The notes under the pieces are model-generated. The model saw only the letters and a list, made by a program, of their open reading frames with translations. It was not told the origin of the DNA and made no database searches. From the NCBI GenBank assembly GCA_947467385.1, contig CANIHJ010000004.1, forward strand, positions 1-42,537: DNA of 42,537 nucleotides, read 5' to 3'. The position numbers and the translations under genes were made by a program. How positions within the stretch are numbered: position 1 is the first letter of the stretch; each line of letters begins with the position of its first letter. Of the stretch, positions 25,558-33,606 are shown piece by piece. The DNA comes from Deltaproteobacteria bacterium (lineage in GTDB: Bacteria > Bdellovibrionota_C > UBA2361 > OMII01).

Positions 25558-25835
25558 AAGCCCCGATCAGGGGCGAGAGAGGCAAAGCCCCTTGGCCAGA
25601 GCGCCGAGCGGGAATAACAGCCCCAAGCGGGAAACTCCGAAGCATCATCCCATGGGGGTGAAGCCCCGATCAGGGGCGAGAGGGGCAAAGCCCCTTGGCC
25701 AGAGCGCCGAGCGGGAAAACAGCCCCAAGCGGGAAACTCCGAAGCATCATTTCATGGGGGTGAAGCCCCGATCAGGGGCGAGAGGGGCAAAGCCCCTTGG
25801 CCAGAGCGCCGAGCGGGAAAACAGCGCCGAGCGGA
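25558..25835. repeat. three tandem copies of a 102-103 bp GC-rich repeat
   Basis: The segment starting CCCCGATCAGGGGCGAGAG recurs at 25561, 25664 and 25766 (periods 103 and 102; the extra base is in GGAATAACAG of copy 1). Each unit has two hairpins: GCCCC-GATCA-GGGGC with a Dam site in the loop, and GGGGC-AAA-GCCCC. It ends with GCGCCGAGCGG, duplicated next to the tRNA. The repeats lie immediately downstream of tRNA-Val in its direction of transcription. Confidence 0.9.
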
Positions 25836-25840
25836 GAAAA

Positions 25841-25916
25841 TGGTGGGCGCTGCAGGGATCGAACCTACGACATTCAGCTTGTAAGGCTGACGCTCTACCA
25901 ACTGAGCTAAGCGCCC
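25841..25916 (-). tRNA. tRNA-Val(UAC)
   Basis: 76 nt including an encoded CCA. Acceptor stem GGGCGCT/AGCGCCC, D arm GCTCAGTTGGTAGAGC, anticodon stem TCAGC/GCTGA with loop CTTACAA (anticodon TAC), T arm with GGTTCGATCCC. All four stems pair. Transcribed toward the tandem repeats. Confidence 0.95.
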
Positions 25917-26052
25917 GCAAGTTTCCAGCTTCCATTCAGTGTCGCGGGTGACGCTGAATGTCGTTTCCGTCTTGATGCTCGCTGGCTCGCATCAAGCGTT
26001 GGTTAGGTGGCTGCTACGGTCCTACGCTTCGCTTCGGCCCGTTAAGCCACCT
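25917..26052 (-). other. structured spacer between the tRNA fragment and intact tRNA-Val
   Basis: 136 bp without coding content. Three foldbacks occur in series: CATTCAGtGTC with GACgCTGAATG (about 25933-25960), CTTGATGC with GCATCAAG (about 25972-25997), and AGGTGGCT with AGCCACCT (about 26005-26052). The 12-mer GCTGAATGTCGT from the tRNA recurs here in inverted orientation. It also carries a degraded copy of the 5' flank (CTGGAA...TGC) just before the intact tRNA. Confidence 0.6.
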
Positions 26053-26098
26053 CATTCAGCTTGTAAGGCTGACGCTCTACCAACTGAGCTAAGCGCCC
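26053..26098 (-). pseudogene. truncated tRNA-Val copy (first 46 nt)
   Basis: These 46 bases are identical to positions 1-46 of the intact tRNA-Val, covering the acceptor 5' strand, D arm and the entire anticodon arm; the copy stops in the variable loop. The T arm and 3' acceptor are missing, so it cannot be a functional tRNA. It is the copy closest to the promoter. Confidence 0.9.
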
Positions 26099-26133
26099 GC
26101 ACGATTCCAGGTTGAATCTTGGAACGGGGCAGG

Positions 26134-26162
26134 AGATTAACCAGGGCAAACAGGAATGTCAA
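26134..26162 (-). promoter_or_regulatory. promoter of the tRNA-Val locus
   Basis: On the minus strand: perfect -35 TTGACA (26157-26162), a 17 bp spacer and TAATCT (26134-26139, 3/6). The expected start is about 29 nt before the tRNA fragment, so one transcript would carry fragment, spacer, intact tRNA and the repeats. Confidence 0.55.
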
Positions 26163-26214
26163 ATATCCCAGTGACCCTGTCCTATTGGGGAGTTACGGAC
26201 CCTTCTTGCCTGCC

Positions 26215-26263
26215 AAAAAAGAAAAGGGGCGCCTGAGCCAACTAGGTTGCTCAGGCGCCCCTT
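26215..26263 (-). terminator. lon terminator
   Basis: AAGGGGCGCCTGAGC and its perfect complement form a 15 bp stem (26224-26263). On the minus strand it is followed by TTTTCTTTTTT. It begins 18 bp after the lon stop codon. Confidence 0.92.
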
Positions 26264-26281
26264 CAAGGCCTTCAGGGAAGG

Positions 26282-28744
26282 CTAGTGGGCCACGATACCG
26301 GACGTCGGGGTCTTCTCATCCCGCTGCGCGCCGTTACCCTGCTCCTCCTTCTTCTTGTCTTCGGAGTAAAGCAACTCATCGCGCACGCCCTTTGCCTCAA
26401 GCATAGAGACAAAGTCCTCGGGCTTCCTACATCGCAGGGCCTCAAAGAGCACCTCATCCACGTGCGAAACAGGGATGAGCTCCAGCTCGTTTCGGACCGT
26501 TGCCGGTATCTCCTCGATGTCGTTCTCGTTCTCCTTGGGCAGCATAACGCGGCGGATGCCTCCGCGGTGCGCCGCAAGCGCCTTCTCCTTAAGACCACCG
26601 ATCGGAAGCACGTTGCCGCGGAGCGTAATCTCTCCGGTCATCGCTATGTGCTTGTCGATCGGGATGCCGGTCAGGGCTGAGATCATCGATGTTGCCATCG
26701 TGATGCCCGCCGAAGGGCCGTCCTTAGGGATCGCTCCCTCGGGAACGTGCACGTGAATGTCGATCTTATCGTAGAAGTAGCGCGGCAGACCTAGCATCGC
26801 GGCGCGCGAGCGCACGTAGCTGAGCGCAGCCTTCGCCGACTCCTGCATAACATCGCCGAGCTTTCCGGTGATCTGAAGCCGTCCCCGTCCGGGAAGGACT
26901 GTCGTCTCGATGACGAGCAGCTCTCCGCCCTTGTCGGTCCACGCAAGGCCCGTCGCAAGACCAACCTGGTCGAGCTCCTCAGACATGCCGTAGCGGAACT
27001 TCGGCTGGCCCAAGAAGAGCGGCAGGTTCTCGCGGTTAATGTCCACGACCGTCTCCGGGCCCTTCTCGACGACCTCAATCGCGGCCTTGCGGCACAACGT
27101 GGCGATCATTCGCTCAAGGTTACGCACACCAGCCTCACGCGTGTGACGGTTGATGATCTCGGAGTATACCTCCTCCCCTACCCGAACATTTTCGAGCGTA
27201 AGGCCGTTCTCCTGAAGCTGCTTCTCAAGCAGGTACTTCTTGCAGATAGCAATCTTCTCAAGCTCGGTGTAACCCGAGAGTCGGATGATCTCCATGCGAT
27301 CCATGAGCGGCTGCGGAATCGTGTGCAGCGAGTTCGCGGTCGTGATGAACATCACCTTCGAGAGGTCGTAATCGCAGTCGAGGTAGTGGTCATTGAATGA
27401 GTCGTTCTGCTCCGGGTCAAGAACCTCAAGGAGCGCCGACGACGGGTCACCACGGAAGTCGGTCGACATTTTGTCAACCTCGTCGAGCAGGAAGACCGGA
27501 TTGCTCGTACCAGCCTTCTTGAGCGACTGAATAATCTTCCCTGGCAGGGCTCCGATGTATGTGCGGCGATGCCCACGAATCTCGGCTTCATCACGCACGC
27601 CGCCGAGGGCAACGCGCACAAACTTGCGCCCCGTTGACTTCGCGATGCTCTTCCCGAGCGATGTCTTGCCCACTCCAGGAGGACCGACGAGGCACAAAAT
27701 AGGGCCTCGAATCTTGCCAACCAGCTTCTGGACGGCGAGGTACTCAAGAATGCGCTCCTTAACCTTCTCAAGGCCGTAGTGGTCCTCATCGAGAACCTCC
27801 CGGGCCTTGTCCATGTCGATCTCTTCCTTGGAAACCTCATTCCACGGAAGTGCCAGCATCCAGTCTACATAGTTGCGGACCACTGTGGCCTCAGCCGACA
27901 TGGGCGACATCATCTTGAGCTTGCGAATCTCCTTCTCGGTCTTTTCGCGAGCCTCTTCAGGCATATCCTTGGCTTTGTACTTGTCCTCAATCTCCTGGAT
28001 CTCGTTACGGAAGTCGTCCTTCTCGCCGAGCTCCTTCTGGATCGCGCGCATCTGCTCGTTGAGATAGTACTCCTTCTGAGTCTTCTCCATCTGTTTCTTG
28101 ACGCGGCTGCGGATTCTCTTCTCCACCTGAAGGATCTCGATCTCGGACTTCATGTGCCCAAGTATCTTCTCAAGCCGCTCCTGCGAGTCGAGTGTCTCAA
28201 GAATCTCCTGCTTATCTTCAAGCTTGATGTTGAGCTGAACAACGATTGCATCGGCGAGTCGCGACGGATCCTCGATCGCATTCACCTGCATGATCATCTC
28301 GGGATTAACCTTCTTGCCGAGCTTTACGTAGTTGTCGAAGGTCGTGTTGACAGAGCGCATGAGCGCCTTAAGCTCTGTTGAGACCTCCTCTGGCGGGAGA
28401 ATCTCCTCTACGTCGACGAGCATGAAGTCATCCTCTCGCACGAACTTCTTGATTCGCGCGCGAACCTTACCCTCGACGAGAACCTTAATCGGGCCATCAG
28501 CAAGCCGAATGAGCTGGACAACCTCGCCGAGCGTTCCGATGGTGTAGATATCCTTCGGCCCAGGATTGCTCGTGCGCGCGTCCTTCTGCGCGGCGAGAAG
28601 GATGTACTTGCCCTCGCGCTGCGACTCCTCAATCGCTTTGACGCTCTTCTCGCGGCCCACGAAGAGCGGGACGACCTGCTGAGGGAACACAACGAGCTCT
28701 CTCAGGGGAAGAAGCGGGATCGGATTGTTGGGTGCTGATTTCAT
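26282..28744 (-). CDS. lon: ATP-dependent protease Lon
   Basis: 820 residues, full length. N-terminal substrate-binding LAN domain (about 8-200), coiled coil, AAA+ module with Walker A GPPGVGKT (354-361) and Walker B FLLDEVDK, and the C-terminal Ser-Lys protease with Ser678 in PKDGPSAG and Lys721 in GGLKEKA. It degrades misfolded and regulatory proteins in the cytoplasm. The C-terminal tail has a polar extension with [14 protein letters not shown] precedes the ATG at short distance. It follows clpX in the same direction, separated by a 448 bp non-coding region, so it has its own promoter. Confidence 0.97.
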   Translation of the reverse strand: MKSAPNNPIPLLPLRELVVFPQQVVPLFVGREKSVKAIEESQREGKYILLAAQKDARTSNPGPKDIYTIGTLGEVVQLIRLADGPIKVLVEGKVRARIKKFVREDDFMLVDVEEILPPEEVSTELKALMRSVNTTFDNYVKLGKKVNPEMIMQVNAIEDPSRLADAIVVQLNIKLEDKQEILETLDSQERLEKILGHMKSEIEILQVEKRIRSRVKKQMEKTQKEYYLNEQMRAIQKELGEKDDFRNEIQEIEDKYKAKDMPEEAREKTEKEIRKLKMMSPMSAEATVVRNYVDWMLALPWNEVSKEEIDMDKAREVLDEDHYGLEKVKERILEYLAVQKLVGKIRGPILCLVGPPGVGKTSLGKSIAKSTGRKFVRVALGGVRDEAEIRGHRRTYIGALPGKIIQSLKKAGTSNPVFLLDEVDKMSTDFRGDPSSALLEVLDPEQNDSFNDHYLDCDYDLSKVMFITTANSLHTIPQPLMDRMEIIRLSGYTELEKIAICKKYLLEKQLQENGLTLENVRVGEEVYSEIINRHTREAGVRNLERMIATLCRKAAIEVVEKGPETVVDINRENLPLFLGQPKFRYGMSEELDQVGLATGLAWTDKGGELLVIETTVLPGRGRLQITGKLGDVMQESAKAALSYVRSRAAMLGLPRYFYDKIDIHVHVPEGAIPKDGPSAGITMATSMISALTGIPIDKHIAMTGEITLRGNVLPIGGLKEKALAAHRGGIRRVMLPKENENDIEEIPATVRNELELIPVSHVDEVLFEALRCRKPEDFVSMLEAKGVRDELLYSEDKKKEEQGNGAQRDEKTPTSGIVAH

Positions 28745-29192
28745 GTTTTCTCTTAAGCGAAAAAGAGCTGTTTGAACCTATCCACCCCGCCTCGACGACC
28801 ACCAGCTCACGCTGGGGTCCCCTCGACAGGAAAGAACCGAAACAACCGGCTGTTTTTACTGCGCTAGCCGACTGGGAGACGGCGCGTAAATCTCCGTCCC
28901 TACTCGTAGGATGCTAGTCGAGCCTCAGGAAAATCACAATAATGAAGGTTTGATTAATTTAGTAACTACAGCCACTTCAGCGAACTGACGCGTCGCATGC
29001 TGCGTGCGCGCCCAACGAGATTTTTGCGAAAGCCAAGAATCGCTTTCGCTGCAGCATGTTCCCGTTCTTTTCCACATGAGTGCGGCTATTGCCACAGCAG
29101 CTCGCCTAGCCTGATCGCTCTGCTCGGCGACGGCCACACTAATGACAATTTTGGTACACATGGAGCCTGCGCCAGAAGCGGCAGGGCGTCCA
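28745..29192. other. intergenic region upstream of lon
   Basis: No supported gene; a minus-strand frame at 28934-29161 has no family features or ribosome binding site. It must contain the lon promoter. An AT-rich stretch at about 28938-28967 is a candidate site. No convincing heat-shock sigma32 box or CIRCE element was found by eye. Confidence 0.4.
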
Positions 29193-30464
29193 CTAAGCCG
29201 ACTCGGCGTGCTGGTATACTACGAGTGGCTTCTCTCCCTTGAGCACGGTGTCCTCGGAGACGATCACCTCTTTGATGTCGGGGTCGGAGGGCACCTCGTA
29301 CATCACCTCAAGCATAATCGACTCAAGGATGGCCCTCAGGCCGCGCGCCCCCGCCTTGCGCTCGATCGCCTGCCGCGCGACAGCGCCCAGGGCGCCCTCG
29401 GTGAAGCGAAGCTGCACGCTCTCCATATCGAAGAGCTTCTTGTACTGCTTGGTGAGTGCGTTCTTCGGCTCCACAAGAATCTTAACCAGCGCTCCCTCGT
29501 CCAGATCGTCAAGAACAGCGATCATGGGCAAGCGGCCAATGAATTCTGGGATAAGCCCAAACTTTAGGAGATCTTCTGGCTGTACCTGGGCCAAGAGCGA
29601 GCGCTTCTCCTCTTTCTTGACGCGCTCCTTGTCCTTCATAGCCTTATGGGCACCGAAGCCCAGCTTCTTTTCGCCAACTCGACGGCGGATAATGTCCTCC
29701 AGGCCCACGAACGCGCCGCCGCAAATGAAGAGGATATTGCTTGTGTCGACCTGCAAAAACTCCTGTTGCGGGTGCTTGCGCCCGCCCTTCGGGGGAACGC
29801 TTGCCACGGTTCCCTCAAGCATCTTGAGCAGCGCCTGCTGCACGCCCTCGCCCGATACGTCGCGGGTAATGGATGGGTTCTCTGCCTTGCGCGAGATCTT
29901 GTCGATCTCATCAATGTAGACGATGCCGCGCTGCGCCTTCTCGACATCGTAGTCGGCGTTCTGGAGCAGATTGAGGATGATGTTTTCGACATCCTCGCCG
30001 ACATACCCCGCTTCCGTGAGCGTGGTGGCATCGGTGATAGTGAAGGGCACCTGAAGGATGCGGGCCAGGGTCTGGGCGAGCAGCGTCTTTCCGGTTCCGG
30101 TCGGGCCGATGAGCAGGATGTTAGACTTGGCGATCTCCACCTCCGAGGCGCCGCCGGCCTTGGCCTCAAGCCGCTTGTAGTGGTTGTGCACCGCTACAGA
30201 GAGAGATTTCTTGGCGAAATCCTGGCCAACCACGTACTGGTCGAGGAAAGACTTAATGTCCTTGGGCTTTGGAAGCTTTGACTGCGTCGGGGACGTGGGA
30301 TTCTCTGTGTCTACCTCTTCAGCGATGATATCATTGCAGAGGTCGATACATTCATCACAGATGTAGACCGAGGGGCCGGCTATAAGCTTGCGCACCTCCT
30401 CCTGCGAGCGGTTGCAGAAGGAACAAACTAACGTGTGCCTATTTTTATCGCCAGACTTGGTCAT
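29193..30464 (-). CDS. clpX: ATP-dependent Clp protease ATP-binding subunit ClpX, copy 2
   Basis: 423 residues. Zinc cysteines 14, 17, 36 and 39, Walker A GPTGTGKT (120-127), YIDEIDK, docking loop LGF (KKLGFGA) followed by a charged insertion [13 protein letters not shown] that copy 1 lacks. It is 20 bp after clpP, the canonical position, so it is the likely main partner of this ClpP. AGGAGG and GAGGG precede the ATG. The N-terminal linker ([14 protein letters not shown]) also differs from that of copy 1. Confidence 0.96.
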   Translation of the reverse strand: MTKSGDKNRHTLVCSFCNRSQEEVRKLIAGPSVYICDECIDLCNDIIAEEVDTENPTSPTQSKLPKPKDIKSFLDQYVVGQDFAKKSLSVAVHNHYKRLEAKAGGASEVEIAKSNILLIGPTGTGKTLLAQTLARILQVPFTITDATTLTEAGYVGEDVENIILNLLQNADYDVEKAQRGIVYIDEIDKISRKAENPSITRDVSGEGVQQALLKMLEGTVASVPPKGGRKHPQQEFLQVDTSNILFICGGAFVGLEDIIRRRVGEKKLGFGAHKAMKDKERVKKEEKRSLLAQVQPEDLLKFGLIPEFIGRLPMIAVLDDLDEGALVKILVEPKNALTKQYKKLFDMESVQLRFTEGALGAVARQAIERKAGARGLRAILESIMLEVMYEVPSDPDIKEVIVSEDTVLKGEKPLVVYQHAESA

Positions 30465-30484
30465 ACAGCCCTCATCCTCCTACG

Positions 30485-31081
30485 CTACTTGCCCTCACTG
30501 TGGCGCCGCTCGAATACGTCGTCGATGACTCCGTACTCCTTTGCCTGCGCCGATGTCATGAAGAAATCGCGGTCCGAGTCCTCTGCCACCTGCTTCATTG
30601 GCTTGCCCGTGTGGTGTGCAAGGATCTCAGTGAGCTCATGCTTCACGCGCAGCATCTCCCTGGCGTGAATCTCCACGTCCGATGCCTGACCGCTAAAGCC
30701 GCCGAGCGGCTGATGGATCATGATTCTTGAGTGCGGAAGCGCCGACCGCTTTCCCTTCGCTCCTCCTGCAAGGAGGACCGCTCCCATGCTTGCCGCCTGG
30801 CCGACGCACACGGTGCACACATCCGGGCGGATGTACTGCATGGTGTCGTATATCGCCATGCCGGCTGTCACTACGCCACCTGGGCTGTTGATATAGAGGA
30901 AGATGTCCTTCTCTGGGTCTTCGCTTTCCAGGAACAGAAACTGCGCGATGATCAGGTTCGCAACAACGTCGTTAACGTCAGTTCCGAGGAAGATTATGCG
31001 CTCCTTGAGAAGGCGCGAGTAAATATCATATGAGCGCTCACCACGCCCCGTTTGCTCGATTACGAAAGGAATGTAGGTCAT
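30485..31081 (-). CDS. clpP: ATP-dependent Clp protease proteolytic subunit
   Basis: 198 residues from the ATG at 31081, which has AGGGGA 5 nt upstream and gives the family start ([18 protein letters not shown]); a start at 31126 would add 15 residues. The catalytic triad is Ser98 (GQAASMGAV), His123 (IMIHQPLGG) and Asp172 (DRDFFM). It forms the tetradecameric chamber served by ClpX. Only one clpP is in the window although there are two clpX genes. Confidence 0.96.
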   Translation of the reverse strand: MTYIPFVIEQTGRGERSYDIYSRLLKERIIFLGTDVNDVVANLIIAQFLFLESEDPEKDIFLYINSPGGVVTAGMAIYDTMQYIRPDVCTVCVGQAASMGAVLLAGGAKGKRSALPHSRIMIHQPLGGFSGQASDVEIHAREMLRVKHELTEILAHHTGKPMKQVAEDSDRDFFMTSAQAKEYGVIDDVFERRHSEGK

Positions 31082-31201
31082 GAAAATCCCCTGGAACAGT
31101 CTTTGCGCCACGCTGCTGTTGTACAACCGGCCGCTCTACTGGGTAGACCGTACCAAAACCCGTTAACTTCAAGCAACGGATGTAATTGCCCCCGAAGAAC
31201 T

Positions 31202-31249
31202 GGGCGGCTGGGTTCAACCGACTTGAGGTCGGCTGAATCCCGAGCGCCC
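31202..31249 (-). other. long imperfect stem-loop between tig and clpP
   Basis: GGGTTCA-A-CCGAC pairs with GTCGG-C-TGAATCCC around a TTGAG loop, and outer GGGCG/CGCCC extends the stem. There is no T run, so it is more likely an mRNA processing or partial attenuation element between the two genes than a strong terminator. Confidence 0.5.
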
Positions 31250-31266
31250 GACTTCTTCGAGTTGCG

Positions 31267-32601
31267 CTACTTCTCCGCCCTGCGCTTCTTCGGCTCAGCC
31301 TTCTCCTCGCCTTCCTTGACAGGCGCGTCGGCGTACTCAACCGTCGTCTTGCTCATCAGATAGTCAAGAATCTTTGAGCGCCGCACCTCAAGAAGGAACG
31401 ACATAATTCTCGACTTGTCGAGCAGATTCTTCCTGGTTGCCTCAACCGTAGAGCCATTCTGCTCAGCCACGCGCTGAATCATCTGCTCCCGATCAGTCTC
31501 CTCAACCTTGATATCCTCCGCCGAGCCGATGCGGTCGATGATAATCGCACAACGGATCCTATTCAAAGCAAAATCCGAAAATTGGGCTCGGAAGGGGGTT
31601 ACGTCTATGGCTTCAGGGTTGGCTCCCTTACCAGCAAAGCCGTAACGGGCTACAATTCCTCGAATCTCGTCGTCTACCATTGCTGCCGGGACCTTGAAGG
31701 CGTTGTCCTTGGCCAGCATGTCGAGAAGCGCTCCCTGCGACTCTGATTTCATTTCCTCTTCCGCCTGCTTGACGAGCTGCTCGCGAGCCTTTTCCTTGAG
31801 GGCCGCGACAGACTCAACTCCAAGGCCCAGCGTCTTAACGAACTCATCGTCGATGGTCGCAAGGGTCTTGGAGAAGATGCCGTGGAGGGTTCCGCGGTAC
31901 GTAACGCTCTTGCCACGAAACTCTGGGTTTGGGTGATCTTCGCCAGCGGAGATAGTGACCTCCTTAGTGTCATTCACTGCGACGCCGACAAACTGCTCCT
32001 CAACGTCCGCCGACAGCCGGCCCGAGCCAAGCTCATCAACGAACGGCTCGCCACGAGAAAACTCGCCGTCACCCACCTTGATTGACACAGAGAGGGCGAC
32101 GACATCACCCTTCTCGGACTCCTTGCGGTCCTCGATCGGCTTCAGCTCGGCCTTAGACTCGCGCAGGCGGTCGAGGGACGCCTCGACATCCTTGTCAGTC
32201 ACCTCACGCTTGACGACGGACACCTTGCGGTTGAGGTAGTTTGAGACGCTGGGCTGGGGATAAAGCTCAACCTTTGCGGTAAATTCGAGCGCTTGTGCCG
32301 GCTCGATCTCCTTGAGGTCGATCTCGGGCTGACCAACAACCTCTAGCTTGTGCTGCTCGAAGGCACCCCGAAGCGCCTCATTGATGAGCCGGTTGGTGAC
32401 ATCGAAGCGGATGCGGTCGCCCATGAGCTTCTCGACCATGTGGCGCGGCACCTTTCCCTGGCGGAAGCCATTTACCTTGGCCGATCGCCCCACCTGCACA
32501 ACAGAAGATTCGTACTCCTTCTCGACGCGCTCTTTGGGAACCGTCACCGAAATCTGCTTGGTTATCTCGTCGATATCCTGGATTGAACTTTGAAAATCCA
32601 T
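31267..32601 (-). CDS. tig: trigger factor (ribosome-associated chaperone / peptidyl-prolyl isomerase)
   Basis: 444 residues from the ATG at 32601; a GTG ten codons earlier is in frame but less fitting. The ribosome-binding domain carries the signature region GFRQGKVPRHMVE (about 44-56). An FKBP-type isomerase domain lies at about 150-245 (GDVVALSVSIKVGDGEF, FVGVAVNDTKEV), then the helical chaperone arms, with a basic C-terminal tail (EPKKRRAEK). It is first in the tig-clpP-clpX-lon order. Confidence 0.95.
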   Translation of the reverse strand: MDFQSSIQDIDEITKQISVTVPKERVEKEYESSVVQVGRSAKVNGFRQGKVPRHMVEKLMGDRIRFDVTNRLINEALRGAFEQHKLEVVGQPEIDLKEIEPAQALEFTAKVELYPQPSVSNYLNRKVSVVKREVTDKDVEASLDRLRESKAELKPIEDRKESEKGDVVALSVSIKVGDGEFSRGEPFVDELGSGRLSADVEEQFVGVAVNDTKEVTISAGEDHPNPEFRGKSVTYRGTLHGIFSKTLATIDDEFVKTLGLGVESVAALKEKAREQLVKQAEEEMKSESQGALLDMLAKDNAFKVPAAMVDDEIRGIVARYGFAGKGANPEAIDVTPFRAQFSDFALNRIRCAIIIDRIGSAEDIKVEETDREQMIQRVAEQNGSTVEATRKNLLDKSRIMSFLLEVRRSKILDYLMSKTTVEYADAPVKEGEEKAEPKKRRAEK

Positions 32602-32940
32602 CTCTTTTTCGTCTCCACTTACTGAAGGCACAAGGCAGGCTCGCAGCTCTCTGCTGGTCCCCCTCGGCCATACAATGTTTCAGGGGTCTCCGGGCCCGCA
32701 GGAGCCGCGCACACGATTGCGGCGGCGGGGAGCCCAAAACCTCCCTACACTGGATGCAGAGGAGGCACGTAACCCATTAACCTAACTTACTGAGGCTGCA
32801 GTCATGATTGCAACCACTGTGGCGATTATATATGCTCTCCGCCGGTTTATAAAGCCAAGGTAGGAGCGCCGCCGTGGGCTCCGCCACGTGCATGTGAGCG
32901 GCCAACTGCTCGTTACGACAGGCTTTATTAGTCGCCCTAC
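32602..32940. other. intergenic region between tig and tRNA-Leu
   Basis: Non-coding, with divergent promoters expected for tig (minus) and tRNA-Leu (plus). TTTATT at about 32924 is a possible -10 for the tRNA. Nothing else is supported. Confidence 0.4.
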
Positions 32941-33022
32941 GCGGGGGTGGTGGAATTGGCAGACACGCCAGACTTAGGATCTGGTGCCGAAAGGCTTGGG
33001 GGTTCAAGTCCCCCCTTCCGCA
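32941..33022 (+). tRNA. tRNA-Leu(UAG)
   Basis: 82 nt, without encoded CCA. Acceptor GCGGGGG/CTTCCGC (two G-T pairs), D arm with GGCAGAC, anticodon loop CTTAGGA (anticodon TAG), long variable arm TGCCGAAAGGCTT as in class II tRNAs, and T arm GGGGGTTCAAGTCCCCC. Confidence 0.94.
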
Positions 33023-33047
33023 TTGTTCAGATCGTCAGCCGGGTCAG

Positions 33048-33605
33048 CTATCCCCGCGGACTTAGAGCCTCATGCAGGTAGCTCTCAAGGCCAGACACCC
33101 CTACCCCCAAGAACGTAACGTTTCCGTCAGGCGCGATAACCACGGCATACGGAATGGTTGAACCGCGCACGCTGATGAAGGCCTCGTCCTGAATGTCATT
33201 TCCTGAAAACACATGCTGAACGGTGTGCAGTTCCTGCTCCCGAATTCTGCTCTCCAAAACAGGAAGGTCCTCATTGCGGTCAAGGCTCGCCGCATAAAAG
33301 TTCACGTCCCTGCGATCGCGGTACTCGCGAGCAAGCGCCTCAAAATCCTCGATGGCGCTCCTTGAGTACCGGCACCAGGTTGCCCAAAAAAGTATGACCT
33401 TGATCTTGCCGTCATCCGGGCGAATTGCGACATCATCGCCGCTCAAGAGCATAAGCCGCGCCTCCGGCACCGGCTGTCCGATAAGCGCTTGGGCCCCCGG
33501 AGGCAGCGAAGAGCACCCTGTCACCGCAGCCAGCGCCAGTGCCCACAAGATTGAAACAAAGAGCGGGAATTGTCGCGGCCGCGCCGCCGGCGCCTCGGAT
33601 ACCAG
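33048..33605 (-). CDS. thioredoxin-fold lipoprotein with WCxxS active site
   Basis: About 185 residues. The start is uncertain: the frame is open further upstream, inside the preceding gene, but the likely start is a CTG at 33605 just after AAGGG and the upstream stop (33607-33609), giving translational coupling and a proper signal peptide. Signal with lipobox VTGC, then a TlpA/ResA-like domain: VILFWATWCRYSRSAIEDF, the cis-proline region STIPYAVVI, and the usual beta-strand VTFLGVGV. The canonical WCxxC is WCRYS, lacking the resolving cysteine, so it cannot run a normal dithiol cycle; isomerase, reductase with a separate thiol, or purely structural roles are possible. Last gene of the Tad/SctV/pseudokinase series. 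Confidence 0.7.
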   Translation of the reverse strand: MVSEAPAARPRQFPLFVSILWALALAAVTGCSSLPPGAQALIGQPVPEARLMLLSGDDVAIRPDDGKIKVILFWATWCRYSRSAIEDFEALAREYRDRRDVNFYAASLDRNEDLPVLESRIREQELHTVQHVFSGNDIQDEAFISVRGSTIPYAVVIAPDGNVTFLGVGVSGLESYLHEALSPRG

Positions 33606-33606
33606 C

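Noticed and set aside
25558-25835. CRISPR array
   Set aside because: Units are 102 bp with near-identical content throughout, without short repeats separated by unique spacers, and no cas gene is near.
25469-25951. 160-codon plus-strand open frame with 34-residue repeats
   Set aside because: It runs through the tandem repeats and antisense to tRNA-Val; the WALQGSNLRHSACKADALPTELSA-like end is the well-known false translation of a tRNA. The 34-residue periodicity only reflects the 102 bp DNA period.
28934-29161. 75-codon minus-strand frame upstream of lon
   Set aside because: No ribosome binding site, no domain and no recognisable composition; most likely chance in the lon promoter region.
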